A stretch of DNA of 64,000 nucleotides from Caldithrix abyssi DSM 13497 (GCF_001886815.1 NZ_CP018099.1:3284501-3348500), one strand, 5' to 3'. Counted from the stretch's first letter, positions 1 through 9,880 are shown. The notes: a model not told the origin generated them from the sequence alone. Made by a program: numbers and translations.

Positions 1-180
1 ACTTCATAATATCTTAAGGCGTTTTTTAAAAATCGGAATTCGCTTTTTTATTGTCAAAGATGAAAAAAAATCACATTATTGCCCCTTCCTGCAGGCAGCC
101 TTTAAAAAAATTGTTAAATTGCAAAAATGTGGACTTGATAGCGCCGCCACAAAAAAAAAGACAGACGCACTCATTAAAAA
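1..180. other. gene-free edge downstream of the first surface-protein gene
   Basis: AT-rich non-coding DNA after the stop codon of the FN3-type surface protein. Read on the minus strand it has a run of nine T (plus-strand A run near 151-159) shortly after the stop, but I find no convincing GC-rich hairpin before it, so a factor-independent terminator cannot be claimed. No gene is visible. Confidence 0.5.
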
Positions 181-2355
181 CTAACGAATAATCACAAATT
201 TACGTACCACTGAATCGCCAGCCCGGTACAAAAGCTCTCCCGTTTGAGGATCGTAATAATCTTTGGTTACTTCGATGTGAGCGATATAAATGCCGCTAAC
301 CACGGTTTGCCTGGTCTTTGTTACCATGTTCCAGGACTCGTCTCCACTGCCATCGGTATGCTCTAATATTTGAATCAGATCCCCACGCTCAGTATAAATA
401 GAAATACGGCAATACGCTGGTATGTTCATAAACACAATTTTATTGGGCTCAAGCGTAAAATTAAGCTCTCTCGCTTTGATATTATATGGATTTGGCACAA
501 TGCGCACATCATTAATAGAACGTCCCGCCTGCCGTTGGAGATAGGCCGGTTCGGTAGCCCATGTGTAATACTTGCTGCTGCTCAACGGGCCGGGCGGATT
601 GAGCGTTCCATCGTTATTTGAACCGTCGTTAAAGGCGGTAATATAATAATAATAGGCATGGTTTCTTTGGGGGGTAGTGTCATCAAATTGATAGACGATT
701 TGTGGATGATCCGTCCCTTTTCCACAGGCAAAAATTTCGGTATAAAAAGTATCAGGTTTACCGATAGCCCTGAAGATCCGATAGCCTCCAAAATCGGCTT
801 GATCTTCCGAAGGGCTTGGCTCCCATTTCAGCGAAATGCGATCGCCGCCAGAAAGCACTTCGAATTTTGTTGGCGGTTGCGGCGGTTGCGGAATATCAAA
901 TCCAGAATCGTAATTCATTTTTGCCCTGGCAAAAACTTTCATAATAGAATCCCAGCCGGTATAAACCCAACTATTTTTAAAATAATCGGCCACGCCGTCA
1001 TTGTATGTACCGCTAATGGAGCTGCCATCGGGTAATTCAAATTCAAAAGACCTGCTGGGATAGGTTTTAGCTTCTTTCCATCTGGCGCCAATTAGCTCGC
1101 ACATCTGGCGGTTCAGTCCATGAACGCCTTCCGCTTCAACTATTACAATACTATCTCCCGGGGCAAGGTCAAAAGGCCCATAATTTACCCACAGGTTTGT
1201 TCCGCCGCCATCGTTATGGATGGTTGAAGGGTCAACGCGATCCGTAATAGAGCTGGTGTTATCTTCAAAAAAACGATTGGTTCCTCCTAGGCCCTGGTAG
1301 GGCACGCCGCTCAACATGGTGTATTGTTTAATCATCTGTCCTTCGTCAATCATGTCGCCCAGTTTGGGATAGGTGTCGCCAGCGTGCCAGCCCAGCGTAA
1401 CCGGTTGCTCCGGATCGTCGGAACGATCCTGTGGGCTTTTATCCACATGCAAAATAACAATACCCGCCATTTGCGGCGCAGTAAGCCTGCCTGTTTTCAA
1501 AATATCCGGCGCACCGATATTGTCAAAACTGTTCGACGCTTTCTGGCCTGCCCAGCTAAAACCGCAACGCAACCAATCAAGCTGTGAAATTGGAGTGTTT
1601 TCTGTAATAATTTGTTGATAATGATCTTCATAAGTCTCTCCTCTACGCGTTACCCATGATTGCTGTCCCCAGCTTTGGGTTCCCCCGATGTAAAAAGAGC
1701 CTTCCCGACACACGCTATAGCGAACGCCCCAACCGATTCTTAATCCTTTGATTGGCGTATTTAATTCAATTTCATCGTCATAATCGGTATTGCCGGTATT
1801 AATGAAGACAAATTTTTTTATAAAATAATCGTCATGGTACTGCTGCGAAAATGCGTAAATAATCCGTTTAATGGTTAGCCCCATCGACGTGTTGACCACA
1901 TTAACCACAATGCGATCTGGGATTTGATCGGGATTAATGTCATCCACGTCGCCTTGATAAGGAGCGGAAATATCATTACCGTCAACATAAACATGAGGCA
2001 TAGGAAATTTTGCAATTTGTTTTAACTCCATCGGGAAGAGACTTTTGCCAACATAATCGGCGGCAAAATAGATGCCATATTTAGACCAGTATCGGCCTTC
2101 GGCATCGGTAAAATCTGAGCAGCCGAGCCAAAAGCGTTTAATAACCGCGTTATCGGTATATGAATAATCGGCCGGCCAACGGAGCCCCTCGTAATATTTG
2201 TTGTTCCAGGCGCGTTCGGAACCATACGAAGAAAAGTGGCTTTGTAATTGGCCAATACGCACATATTTTTTTTCTGTGCCAAGCAATTGGGCGTGTAAAG
2301 GAACGCTCTGTATTCCTAACAGTAAAATTAAAGCCGTTAACATTCTTGTTTTCAT
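181..2355 (-). CDS. secreted FN3/FlgD-like surface protein, copy B
   Basis: Product of 724 aa with a Sec signal peptide (about residues 1-22, cleavage after PLHA) and no lipobox. A large beta-rich N-terminal region of unrecognised family is followed by a fibronectin-III-like domain (roughly 500-605, containing ISLKWEPSP and YYYYITAFNDG) and a C-terminal FlgD-Ig-like domain (RIVPNPYN ... ERGDLIQ ... SGIYIAHIEV ... RKFVIIR). The start is the ATG preceded by AGGG at 5 nt; a GTG two codons upstream lies inside that ribosome site. It begins 10 nt after the TonB receptor stop, so the two are co-transcribed. It is a clear paralogue of the gene at 9881-12025, with the same partner order. By analogy with SusC/SusD it may be the extracellular partner of the receptor; that is inference. 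There is no SusD-like helical domain. Confidence 0.8.
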   Translation of the reverse strand: MKTRMLTALILLLGIQSVPLHAQLLGTEKKYVRIGQLQSHFSSYGSERAWNNKYYEGLRWPADYSYTDNAVIKRFWLGCSDFTDAEGRYWSKYGIYFAADYVGKSLFPMELKQIAKFPMPHVYVDGNDISAPYQGDVDDINPDQIPDRIVVNVVNTSMGLTIKRIIYAFSQQYHDDYFIKKFVFINTGNTDYDDEIELNTPIKGLRIGWGVRYSVCREGSFYIGGTQSWGQQSWVTRRGETYEDHYQQIITENTPISQLDWLRCGFSWAGQKASNSFDNIGAPDILKTGRLTAPQMAGIVILHVDKSPQDRSDDPEQPVTLGWHAGDTYPKLGDMIDEGQMIKQYTMLSGVPYQGLGGTNRFFEDNTSSITDRVDPSTIHNDGGGTNLWVNYGPFDLAPGDSIVIVEAEGVHGLNRQMCELIGARWKEAKTYPSRSFEFELPDGSSISGTYNDGVADYFKNSWVYTGWDSIMKVFARAKMNYDSGFDIPQPPQPPTKFEVLSGGDRISLKWEPSPSEDQADFGGYRIFRAIGKPDTFYTEIFACGKGTDHPQIVYQFDDTTPQRNHAYYYYITAFNDGSNNDGTLNPPGPLSSSKYYTWATEPAYLQRQAGRSINDVRIVPNPYNIKARELNFTLEPNKIVFMNIPAYCRISIYTERGDLIQILEHTDGSGDESWNMVTKTRQTVVSGIYIAHIEVTKDYYDPQTGELLYRAGDSVVRKFVIIR

Positions 2356-2365
2356 AAGCACCCTT

Positions 2366-5300
2366 TTAAAAGCTAATTCTTACACCAAATCTAAAGTCGC
2401 GCGGATTTAAAAACGTAAACGATTGGATATTGGGCATATCAATGTACGACTTTGTTTCTTTACGCCTTTGATTGCGCGCTGCAATTTGAGGATCGTTATC
2501 AGGATTAGGTTCCAGTGGATCATAGGCAACGCCTACAGGACGATAATCTCCTATTTTGTCGTTGCCCTTTTCTACGCCTTCTTCCCATGAAAAATTCAAA
2601 GATTCCAGGTAATCTAAATAGTCGTAACGATCGGCAAAACCGGCCATATTTAAATATTTAAAGTTCAATAAATTGCTAATATCCACATAAATCTGAACTT
2701 GCGCTTTACGCAGATTAAGAGTTTTTGAAATACGCAAATCGATATTGTGCCAATCTCGCCACCTTACGTTGTCAACCACTCCCGGAATATTGTTGGGGTT
2801 GTATGTATCAAACGCCCCCGCCTTCCAATTAAAAATAATGTTAAGGTTCCAATTAGCCAGAGGATACCCCCCTAACCATTTTTTACCATATTGCCCGGGC
2901 GTATGAAAATTAATATTAGCGCGCGCATAAGGTCTGGGATGAGGTTTTTCTACATAAGGGTTTTGACGCAAATATTCTCTTTGCTTGTTTGGATCTTCCC
3001 AGTATTGGGTTAAGCCAAAATAGCCCGAAGTTTTTACATCGTATGTGTAATTGATAAAGCCTGAAATCCAGCGGCCGACTCTTTTGTAAAGAGTTACCTC
3101 AAAACCTCGAATATCCTGATAATTGTTGTTGGCCGCCTTGTAATATTGAACAGAGTTATCCAGGTTCTGGTAAAAAACCCATCCTACCTGATTGGTCACA
3201 TCTTTATAATAGGCGGCCAGCTTTAAAAGCAGGCCATAAGGGAGGCTGTGTTCATAGCCTAATTCATAGGCTATGGTTTTTTCGAGGGTTAAATTCGGAT
3301 CGCCCATATAGGTAACCAAGCCATTGGATTCTCGCTGAATGCGGAATCTGTAAGACGAAGGAGGTTCGGAACGGAAGTGCCCGTAATTAAAATAGAGCTT
3401 TGAGTTTTCGGTAATGGGGTGGGCAATTCCCAACCGCGGACTAAGGGTAAAGGCGGCGCGCGCTTTTTGAGTCGGCGCTTCGCTTTCTATCAAATTCCCA
3501 TATCCGGCCTTGTAAAAGTCGTCGTAGTCCGATAATACATAACGCTCGGTATTGGCGTTTGAATAGTCTAACCGCAGGCCAAAATTTCCAATAAATCCCA
3601 TATATTCCATTTTATCCTGTACATAAAAAGAAAAACGATAGGGGAAAATGGTATATTTTAAACTCCGCGTCCAGGTGCTCATGGAGGGGCTAAACGTGCC
3701 TGAATTTATCCGGAAATCGTTGTAAACAAATTCAAAACCGCTTTTAACCTGATGGCGTGGATGAACCTGACTGGTGATATCAAATTTTAAAGTGGTGGTG
3801 GCGATTTTGCTTTTGTCTCTGCCCAGATTCATCCAACCGCCCATACTCATACCGTCAATACCGGTAACGCCATATCCCCAGTAGCCATAGGGGGCTTCAT
3901 CCACTTTTAGGCCGGGCAAAATTTCAAAACGCCGTGTGGTATCTCGTTCCGCCATTTGGTAGGTATGGTAACGGCTTTGTTTGTACTGTAAATTCACTTC
4001 GTAAAACGTTTTAGGCGTTAACGCGTTTATCAGTTTAATTCCAAACATATTTCGGTAAATGGAAGTAGGGCTAAAATAACCGGGCATGTACAAAATGCTG
4101 CTTCCAGAAGAACTGTTTAACAGATCGGCTATCTCCGATTGATTTTTCAGGACGCGTCCGGTTGGCGTTGTTTTCCATTGATATGGCGAAACAGAAAATT
4201 CTTCCTGATACCAGTTGCTAACAATTAATTTTAAAGTATTGGAAAGATCGGAAGTAATTTTGGTTTGAATGGCGTTTTGCCCGTAATGATCGCGAGAAAG
4301 CGGGAAGATAAACATATTTTGTTCTTTAAATAAAGAAACGTAAAAGCGCAAATTTCCCAGTGGTTTGCTAAAAACAGGCACAGGGCCGCCAAAGCCAATA
4401 TCGACGATATAATCGGGCTTTTTAATATCTCCCTGTCGTCGATGCTGCCAGCGATATAAAAGCTGGGCTGCTTCAGGAGTTAGGTCGTTTGTAGGATCGT
4501 CATCGTTTAAAAGCGCTTCAGATATAGCCTCCCAACCTTCAAAATTTGGATATTGGCGACGCGTGTATTCATCCCAGGCGCCATTATCGGTACCGGTCCA
4601 ACAAACCGCAGGGTCTAAATAAGGACGATTAAAATAGGAATAAGGATCGTAAATAGAAGGGCCAAAGTGTTTGGGCGCGGGGGGACGTATTTGCAGGGCA
4701 ATTACTCCAGAATAGTGGTCACGCGGGCCTTCACGCGTAATAACATTTACAATGCCCGAACGCGCCTGCCCATACTCGGCGTTAAAGCCGCCGGTTTGTA
4801 CCTGCAATTCTTTTAAAGCGCTAAAACTGAATGTTGTGGGTGGAACGTTTCCGCGTTCGTCATTTAGCGCCTGGCCATCTAACATAAACACCGTCTGGTT
4901 GGCGCTGCCTCCTCTAATTAAAATGCCTTCGCTTCCCAGTTCGATGCCGGCTTGCAACGTTAAAACCTCTTCCACCGTTTTAACGGGCATTATTTCTATG
5001 CTCTGAATTTCCATATTCAGCTGGCTATTGGAAACATCCGGGGTGACTACCGGCCGCTCCGAAACAACCACAACGGTTTCTCCCTCCAAAATGGCTTCTT
5101 GGAGTTTGATATGCAAAGTGGTGGTCAGATCGATATCTATTTTAACGTTGTGAGCTTTAAAAACTTTATAACCGACATAGGTTGCGACAACCGTGTAACG
5201 ACCTGGCGGAATATTTAAAATAGAATAGAAGCCGTCGCCATCTGTAGAAGCGCCAAGCGATGTTCCATCTAAATACACGTTAACTCCCGCCAGCGCTTGC

Positions 5301-5407
5301 CCTGTTTGGGCATCGGTAACAACACCCGCCAGCTTTCCGGTAGTGCCGGAAAATACCGTAAACCATAAAATATGTACAATGGCCAGAGCGGTAATCAGGT
5401 TTTTCAT
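2366..5407 (-). CDS. TonB-dependent outer-membrane receptor, copy B
   Basis: Product of 1013 aa. Signal peptide 1-21, then a carboxypeptidase-regulatory-like domain (about 22-105, GVNVYLDGTSLGAST), a plug domain (about 125-225, FMLDGQALNDERG, QARSGIVNVITREG) and a long 22-strand-type barrel ending in the aromatic ...FRFGVRISF typical of BAM substrates. This is a TonB-powered importer of a large or scarce ligand across the outer membrane; the ligand cannot be read from sequence. It is a paralogue of the receptor at 12052-15285, sharing RPYLDPAV, RRQYP, DLTPEAA, PYxEKPxPRPxA and SYIDMPN. It has a ribosome site AGGT, lies downstream of a strong terminator and is followed within 10 nt by its FN3-type partner. 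Confidence 0.92.
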   Translation of the reverse strand: MKNLITALAIVHILWFTVFSGTTGKLAGVVTDAQTGQALAGVNVYLDGTSLGASTDGDGFYSILNIPPGRYTVVATYVGYKVFKAHNVKIDIDLTTTLHIKLQEAILEGETVVVVSERPVVTPDVSNSQLNMEIQSIEIMPVKTVEEVLTLQAGIELGSEGILIRGGSANQTVFMLDGQALNDERGNVPPTTFSFSALKELQVQTGGFNAEYGQARSGIVNVITREGPRDHYSGVIALQIRPPAPKHFGPSIYDPYSYFNRPYLDPAVCWTGTDNGAWDEYTRRQYPNFEGWEAISEALLNDDDPTNDLTPEAAQLLYRWQHRRQGDIKKPDYIVDIGFGGPVPVFSKPLGNLRFYVSLFKEQNMFIFPLSRDHYGQNAIQTKITSDLSNTLKLIVSNWYQEEFSVSPYQWKTTPTGRVLKNQSEIADLLNSSSGSSILYMPGYFSPTSIYRNMFGIKLINALTPKTFYEVNLQYKQSRYHTYQMAERDTTRRFEILPGLKVDEAPYGYWGYGVTGIDGMSMGGWMNLGRDKSKIATTTLKFDITSQVHPRHQVKSGFEFVYNDFRINSGTFSPSMSTWTRSLKYTIFPYRFSFYVQDKMEYMGFIGNFGLRLDYSNANTERYVLSDYDDFYKAGYGNLIESEAPTQKARAAFTLSPRLGIAHPITENSKLYFNYGHFRSEPPSSYRFRIQRESNGLVTYMGDPNLTLEKTIAYELGYEHSLPYGLLLKLAAYYKDVTNQVGWVFYQNLDNSVQYYKAANNNYQDIRGFEVTLYKRVGRWISGFINYTYDVKTSGYFGLTQYWEDPNKQREYLRQNPYVEKPHPRPYARANINFHTPGQYGKKWLGGYPLANWNLNIIFNWKAGAFDTYNPNNIPGVVDNVRWRDWHNIDLRISKTLNLRKAQVQIYVDISNLLNFKYLNMAGFADRYDYLDYLESLNFSWEEGVEKGNDKIGDYRPVGVAYDPLEPNPDNDPQIAARNQRRKETKSYIDMPNIQSFTFLNPRDFRFGVRISF

Positions 5408-5480
5408 AAGTTTACCTAATTTTTCATATTTGTTGCTTTAAAATTGCCAGAGAACAACACGCAGTATCTTTAAATAAATT

Positions 5481-5511
5481 AAAGGTACTGGCATAAATTG
5501 CCAGTACCTTT
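5481..5511 (-). terminator. factor-independent terminator after the propeller gene
   Basis: A perfect 13-bp stem (AAAGGTACTGGCA / TGCCAGTACCTTT) with a 5-nt loop lies 17 nt past the stop of the T9SS propeller gene. On the minus strand it is followed by AATTTATTT. It separates the propeller gene from TonB receptor B. Confidence 0.85.
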
Positions 5512-5527
5512 ATAGTCAAGAAGTGCG

Positions 5528-6883
5528 TTATTTTACAAGAATCATCTGACGAGTCAGAGTCATTCCGTCCACTCTCAACTGGTAAAAATAGATACCAGAT
5601 GAAAGGTTCGAAGCGTTGTATTCAAATTTGTGAACGCCCATATCCATTGTCTGATTGACCAGAGTAGCAATTTCGCGGCCCTGCACATCGAACACTTTCA
5701 GTTCCACATGGGCGCGTTTTTTCAGTTCAAACGGAATTGTTGTAGTCGGGTTAAATGGATTGGGATAATTAGCATACAAATTGAATACACGAGCAACGAT
5801 TTGTCCGCCTTCTTTAATAGCTGTGGGTTGTTTTTCCCAGACGGTTACACAGTTGTAATCATAGTCGGCCAGATACATGGTTTTGCCATCCGGGCTCCAT
5901 GCCGCACCGCGGGGCGAATAGATTCCACCTTCATTGGCAGGGGTTGGATAAGGATTGCCAACCGTGTACACAATGTCTCCGGTATTTACATCAAAGGCAT
6001 ACCATTTCGATCCTGTCCCAGCGCCGCCAGAAGACCAGTCGTCGCGCAAATTACCGGCCCACAAAAGGCTATCCGGGCCCCAATCAAGAGAGCTGGCCCA
6101 CAGTTTTACATCATAATAGGTGGTATCCGTTTCTGGCACATAAACGGAATCCCAGTTGCCAATTGTATCTACCGGTTCAAATTTCAATACGCCTGGCAAA
6201 TCGCTATGGTATTTCACAATACCAAAACCCAGCCAGGTGGAGCCGGTGTACAAATCTTTACCATCGGCCGATACTTCCATCGTACGATTGATGTATCCAA
6301 GGGTGTCGATGGCATCGCCCAGGTAGTTAAAATCGGGATCCAGGATATGTACCGGTTTATCTCCGCCTAACACATAGCCAAAATAGATGTAACCGTTTTT
6401 ATCACAGGCGGCTTCGGTTATAGAGGAACTAATGGGAGCCAGAAACTTGTTCATCCCTTCGCCGGTCTTGTAATTGATGCGATAAAGAGCATACGCGCCG
6501 GCCGAATATAAGATGTTTCCGTTATTATCTAAATGTAATCCTTTACATTTTAAATCACTGTTCAGAGTATCAACATCGCCGTTAACCGTAATAAATTTGA
6601 TAGGCGAAAAAGAGACCTGATTACCGTCGGGGGAATACACATAAATGGGGTTTAACGGAATCGTATCGGTGCCGGTAAATAGAGTATCGGTCATAATCCC
6701 GTGTAAACCAACCCAAATATTTCCATCCGGATCCACAACTACGCCGTGAATTCCATAGCCATTGCTCTGAGGAAGATTGTAGTCAACCAGAACATTCTTG
6801 AAGACCCACTGATATTCCTGAGCAAAACCAAAACTGAGCATTAATGTTAATGCTACGACCACAATGAGTAATTTACGACTCAT
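5528..6883 (-). CDS. secreted beta-propeller protein with T9SS type A sorting domain
   Basis: Product of 451 aa with signal peptide 1-21 (AFA-like cleavage at GFAQ). Residues 25-350 form repeated propeller-like blades of the NHL or SMP-30 sort (DPDGNIWVGL, DNNGNILYSAG, SPDGKTMYLAD). Residues 367-451 are a classic C-terminal sorting/FlgD-Ig domain: NYPNPFNPTT at 372-381, then VFDVQGREI, LSSGIYFYQL and a short basic tail. The family is exported by the type 9 system and attached to or released from the surface, often with PorV as shuttle; a PorV-like gene lies three genes upstream. Strong ribosome site AAGGAG. No catalytic residues of a known enzyme were recognised, so it is probably a binding or scaffold protein. 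Confidence 0.85.
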   Translation of the reverse strand: MSRKLLIVVVALTLMLSFGFAQEYQWVFKNVLVDYNLPQSNGYGIHGVVVDPDGNIWVGLHGIMTDTLFTGTDTIPLNPIYVYSPDGNQVSFSPIKFITVNGDVDTLNSDLKCKGLHLDNNGNILYSAGAYALYRINYKTGEGMNKFLAPISSSITEAACDKNGYIYFGYVLGGDKPVHILDPDFNYLGDAIDTLGYINRTMEVSADGKDLYTGSTWLGFGIVKYHSDLPGVLKFEPVDTIGNWDSVYVPETDTTYYDVKLWASSLDWGPDSLLWAGNLRDDWSSGGAGTGSKWYAFDVNTGDIVYTVGNPYPTPANEGGIYSPRGAAWSPDGKTMYLADYDYNCVTVWEKQPTAIKEGGQIVARVFNLYANYPNPFNPTTTIPFELKKRAHVELKVFDVQGREIATLVNQTMDMGVHKFEYNASNLSSGIYFYQLRVDGMTLTRQMILVK

Positions 6884-6998
6884 AGGCCACTCCTTTCTGT
6901 TAAAGGTTAATGAAACATAAGTTGATTAAAAATAACAATTCGAAAAGGTTTAACTGAATATCACCTCCTCTCTTAATATTTTTTTTAATATTTTCGCT

Positions 6999-8207
6999 TT
7001 ATTGTCGTCCAAAATAAGGCGCGCTTTTTCTTAGCATATTAACGCGCAATATACGTTTTTTAGAAGCTTCGCTACTACGACGGTTAATGTATAAATAATC
7101 GCCGTTACCCCACACCATCGAGGAGGCCGGCGGTTCGATTACGCCAGGATAAACAGGCTCAAAACGGCCATCCGGATGAATCGCAATCAACGGATCGGGG
7201 GTATCGCTTCCAATGATGATGTCGCCATCTTCAGCAATAACCATCGAAAGTAAGTTGTTTTGCGGAAAATGACTATGCCAGTCAAACACCAATTCATTTG
7301 GACCCAAATCGCCTTCGGCATTTAAAATTTCATTACGCCAGACGCCTTCCTGCACCTGCGTGGTGTCTGCTCCGGTGTAACTTCCGGCCAGATAAACATA
7401 GTTATTAAATACGCGTACGGCGTTAAAAGATATTTTATCATATTGTGCCACAATTTTTGCGGTTTTATCGGGTTGCAACACAAATACCTTGGAAGCATTG
7501 CCGGCTAAAAAGATGTTGCCGTTAGCGTCAAAGTCGAGATCAAATACACCGCCGGTAAGCACTTTATAAATCTGATCCTGACCGCCTCCGGCTGGAACTC
7601 GAAAAACAGCCTGCAAGATATTCACATAAAAAAGGTCTCCGCCTGGGCCAACGCGCATCCCCGAAGCTTTATCCACGGTGGTCGAAGCGTAATCGTAGCG
7701 CGTACCGTCGGGCGTAACCTTTACAATTTTTTTCTTTTTACCTTTATTGTCCTGCGCCAGAGAAACATACAAGTTTTCGTCTGCATCTACCGCCATGGCA
7801 AACGCATCGTCGTATTCGTTAAAATCGCTATATTCCGTCCAGACGCGCATTAATTTGTAGGGCGCAAATTCTGCGAACATCAATGCGCCTTCCACCCGAA
7901 CTTTAATCACGACGTCGTCGCCATAAAGATTGGGCACCCTAACCTTCAACTGTGTGGCGCTGGCTTCTAAAACCTCTCCCTTTTCGCCATTAAAGTAAAC
8001 GTGATTTTTGCGAGGATCCGCCGAAAAATTTTCACCCAAAATGGTAATAATGCCGATACCGCCAAAAGCGGAATCGGGCTGAATAGCCGTAATTACCGGA
8101 TCGGGTTCAGCTTCGAAATTCGGATCCCACAGGCTGGGTGGGTAATCATTTTTGCAGCCGCTAATATGTAAAAAGATCAGCGCAAATATAATTATCAATT
8201 TTTTCAT
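6999..8207 (-). CDS. IPT/TIG-domain lipoprotein with NHL-like propeller
   Basis: Product of 402 aa counted from the ATG that has GGAG 7 nt upstream; a TTG two codons earlier is disfavoured. The signal peptide ends in the lipobox ISGC, with the lipidated Cys at residue 18. Residues about 35-105 form an IPT/TIG immunoglobulin-like domain (AIQPDSAFGG ... ITILGENF ... VYFNGEKG). The rest has propeller blades (VDADENLYVSL, GPGGDLFYV, DANGNIFLAG, AEDGDIIIGSD). Surface glycan-binding proteins of Bacteroidetes utilisation loci commonly pair IPT/TIG with NHL blades next to a TonB receptor, so a ligand-binding role on the cell surface is likely by context. It lies 42 nt after the PorV-like gene. Confidence 0.82.
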   Translation of the reverse strand: MKKLIIIFALIFLHISGCKNDYPPSLWDPNFEAEPDPVITAIQPDSAFGGIGIITILGENFSADPRKNHVYFNGEKGEVLEASATQLKVRVPNLYGDDVVIKVRVEGALMFAEFAPYKLMRVWTEYSDFNEYDDAFAMAVDADENLYVSLAQDNKGKKKKIVKVTPDGTRYDYASTTVDKASGMRVGPGGDLFYVNILQAVFRVPAGGGQDQIYKVLTGGVFDLDFDANGNIFLAGNASKVFVLQPDKTAKIVAQYDKISFNAVRVFNNYVYLAGSYTGADTTQVQEGVWRNEILNAEGDLGPNELVFDWHSHFPQNNLLSMVIAEDGDIIIGSDTPDPLIAIHPDGRFEPVYPGVIEPPASSMVWGNGDYLYINRRSSEASKKRILRVNMLRKSAPYFGRQ

Positions 8208-8249
8208 GGACAAACTCCTGCTTTTTTGCGTTATTTGTGCCCTCTGCTA

Positions 8250-9239
8250 TTAATAATGAAAGCGCACGCTAAATCGATGAACCTGATTAAAAACGCCAAA
8301 TGGCGTAAATGCATAATCAACCCCGAAATGGAGCGCCTTAACGCCAAAACCATACGTCATTCCGTATTCGTCATGGTTTGAAATATAACCGCAGCGCAAC
8401 GCCAAAAAGCGTTTATATTCGTATTCCATTCCAACGTTGATATACTCGGGATATGAACGCGGATGCACGGCATTTACGCTTAATAAAAGCGTTTGTTCTT
8501 TCGCGTCTGTTAAAATGAAATCAAATAGATTAGCCGAAAAGCCAATATTAAAGGTTAACGGCAATTGAAAGCTTTCTTTTTCAAATTTAATTTCTTGAGA
8601 AAAATTGCGGACCATCATACCAAAAGTAAAGCTTTTAAATCCAGTACGGTAAATAGTTCCAAAATCGAAAGCCATGGTCGAGGCGATATTATCTTTAACC
8701 CCTTCATCCGGGATAACGCTTCTGCCCAGGGATTGAGCCACATATTTGACCTGACCGCCCACGGCAAACTTATTGGTAAGGTATTTAGAATATCCCACAC
8801 CTATTGCAATCGCATGCGGATTAAATTCCTCTGTGTCAATAAAACCCTGGTGGTTCGCCCAGACCATTGTACCCTGTAAGGTTCCATAATCAACGTTCAT
8901 CACGCTCAAACCAATAACCCCGAACTGGCCATTACGAGGCCGAAATCCAACGCTAAACGAGGTGTAATTGATATCGGCAATCCACTCAAAATAATTGGCT
9001 GTTACTTCTATGGTCGTTTCTAAACGGGACAAACTGGCGGGGTTGTAGAACAAACCGCTGGAATTTCCTTCCACAGTGGTGTAGGCTTCGCCCATGGCAA
9101 CGGCACGAGCGTCTTGCCCCACACTTAAAAATTGAAAACCGGTTTGAGCCAGTTTATCTTGTGCCTGCAGGGGGATGGTTTGCCATGTAAACGTTAATAT
9201 TCCAAGTATTATTAAAAAAATCTGGCTTGGATATTTCAT
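8250..9239 (-). CDS. PorV/PorQ-family outer-membrane barrel protein
   Basis: Product of 329 aa when started at the ATG with GGAGG 10 nt upstream; an in-frame start 13 codons earlier has no ribosome site and would bury the signal peptide. Signal peptide about 1-26 (PLQAQ). The family hallmark follows: FLSVGQDARAVAMGEAY ... GLFYNPASLSRLE, then alternating beta strands and an aromatic C-terminus (RFSVRFHY). PorV proteins are 14-strand FadL-like barrels that collect T9SS cargo; other members are simple channels. The T9SS-tagged propeller two genes downstream makes a shuttle role plausible. It sits 40 nt after the small lipoprotein gene. Confidence 0.85.
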   Translation of the reverse strand: MKYPSQIFLIILGILTFTWQTIPLQAQDKLAQTGFQFLSVGQDARAVAMGEAYTTVEGNSSGLFYNPASLSRLETTIEVTANYFEWIADINYTSFSVGFRPRNGQFGVIGLSVMNVDYGTLQGTMVWANHQGFIDTEEFNPHAIAIGVGYSKYLTNKFAVGGQVKYVAQSLGRSVIPDEGVKDNIASTMAFDFGTIYRTGFKSFTFGMMVRNFSQEIKFEKESFQLPLTFNIGFSANLFDFILTDAKEQTLLLSVNAVHPRSYPEYINVGMEYEYKRFLALRCGYISNHDEYGMTYGFGVKALHFGVDYAFTPFGVFNQVHRFSVRFHY

Positions 9240-9278
9240 AACGCTGAATCCTCCATAACAAAAATATATTGATATCAT

Positions 9279-9860
9279 TTATTTTTTTAGAATCACCAAA
9301 TGAAACACATCTTTTTTCGTTTGATCATTTCTTCTGACTTGCAATAACGTTTCCCCCTTAACGCCAGAAAATTCCGCACGCGTAATGATTGTAGGACATG
9401 AGGCAATGGTTTCTAAAGGGATGCTGGTTTGGTCCGGGAAAAGCTGCGTACCGTCGTTTTTCCAGACTTGAATATCCACGCTATTATCGACAAACAGAAC
9501 CACCTGATCGGCGGAAGAGTTAAAGGTAAAATAAACATCATTAAATGTTGAATACGGCACAATAAGATAGGCTGTCTCTTGATCAACCACTGATTGGCCC
9601 CGGATGGTCAGTGAATCGCGCAAGGCATTTATCAGTGTGGGGGTTACCAGAGTGTCGCTCCAGACCGGATTGATCTCTTCCAGATTGGCCGTAAATAGCG
9701 AATCCACGGTATTTTCGGTAATTGCCTGACATGCTTTTTGGTCAAAAGCAGAAATGGTGTACGATTGATGCTGATAAACATCGCATGCGCCGGCCAGCAG
9801 AACGACCAGCATTAAAGGGAAGACTTTTCGGATTTTTTGGATTAATGGTAATGTATTCAT
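9279..9860 (-). CDS. small lipoprotein of unknown function
   Basis: Product of 193 aa counted from the ATG with GGGAG 8 nt upstream; a start five codons earlier overlaps that ribosome site. Signal peptide with lipobox LAGAC places the lipidated Cys at residue 26. The mature part is predicted mostly beta (AYLIVPYSTFNDVYFTF, VVLFVDNSVDIQVWKNDG) with a tail ending in Lys residues. I do not recognise a family. It lies 20 nt after FN3-type partner A and 39 nt before the PorV-like gene start, so it is an accessory part of the receptor operon, possibly anchored at the outer membrane. Confidence 0.75.
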   Translation of the reverse strand: MNTLPLIQKIRKVFPLMLVVLLAGACDVYQHQSYTISAFDQKACQAITENTVDSLFTANLEEINPVWSDTLVTPTLINALRDSLTIRGQSVVDQETAYLIVPYSTFNDVYFTFNSSADQVVLFVDNSVDIQVWKNDGTQLFPDQTSIPLETIASCPTIITRAEFSGVKGETLLQVRRNDQTKKDVFHLVILKK

Positions 9861-9880
9861 TCGCGAATCTCCCATTCATT

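Noticed and set aside
5630-6370. Long plus-strand open frame opposite the T9SS propeller gene
   Set aside because: The minus-strand frame has a signal peptide, blades and a sorting domain; the plus frame has no family features and no ribosome site.
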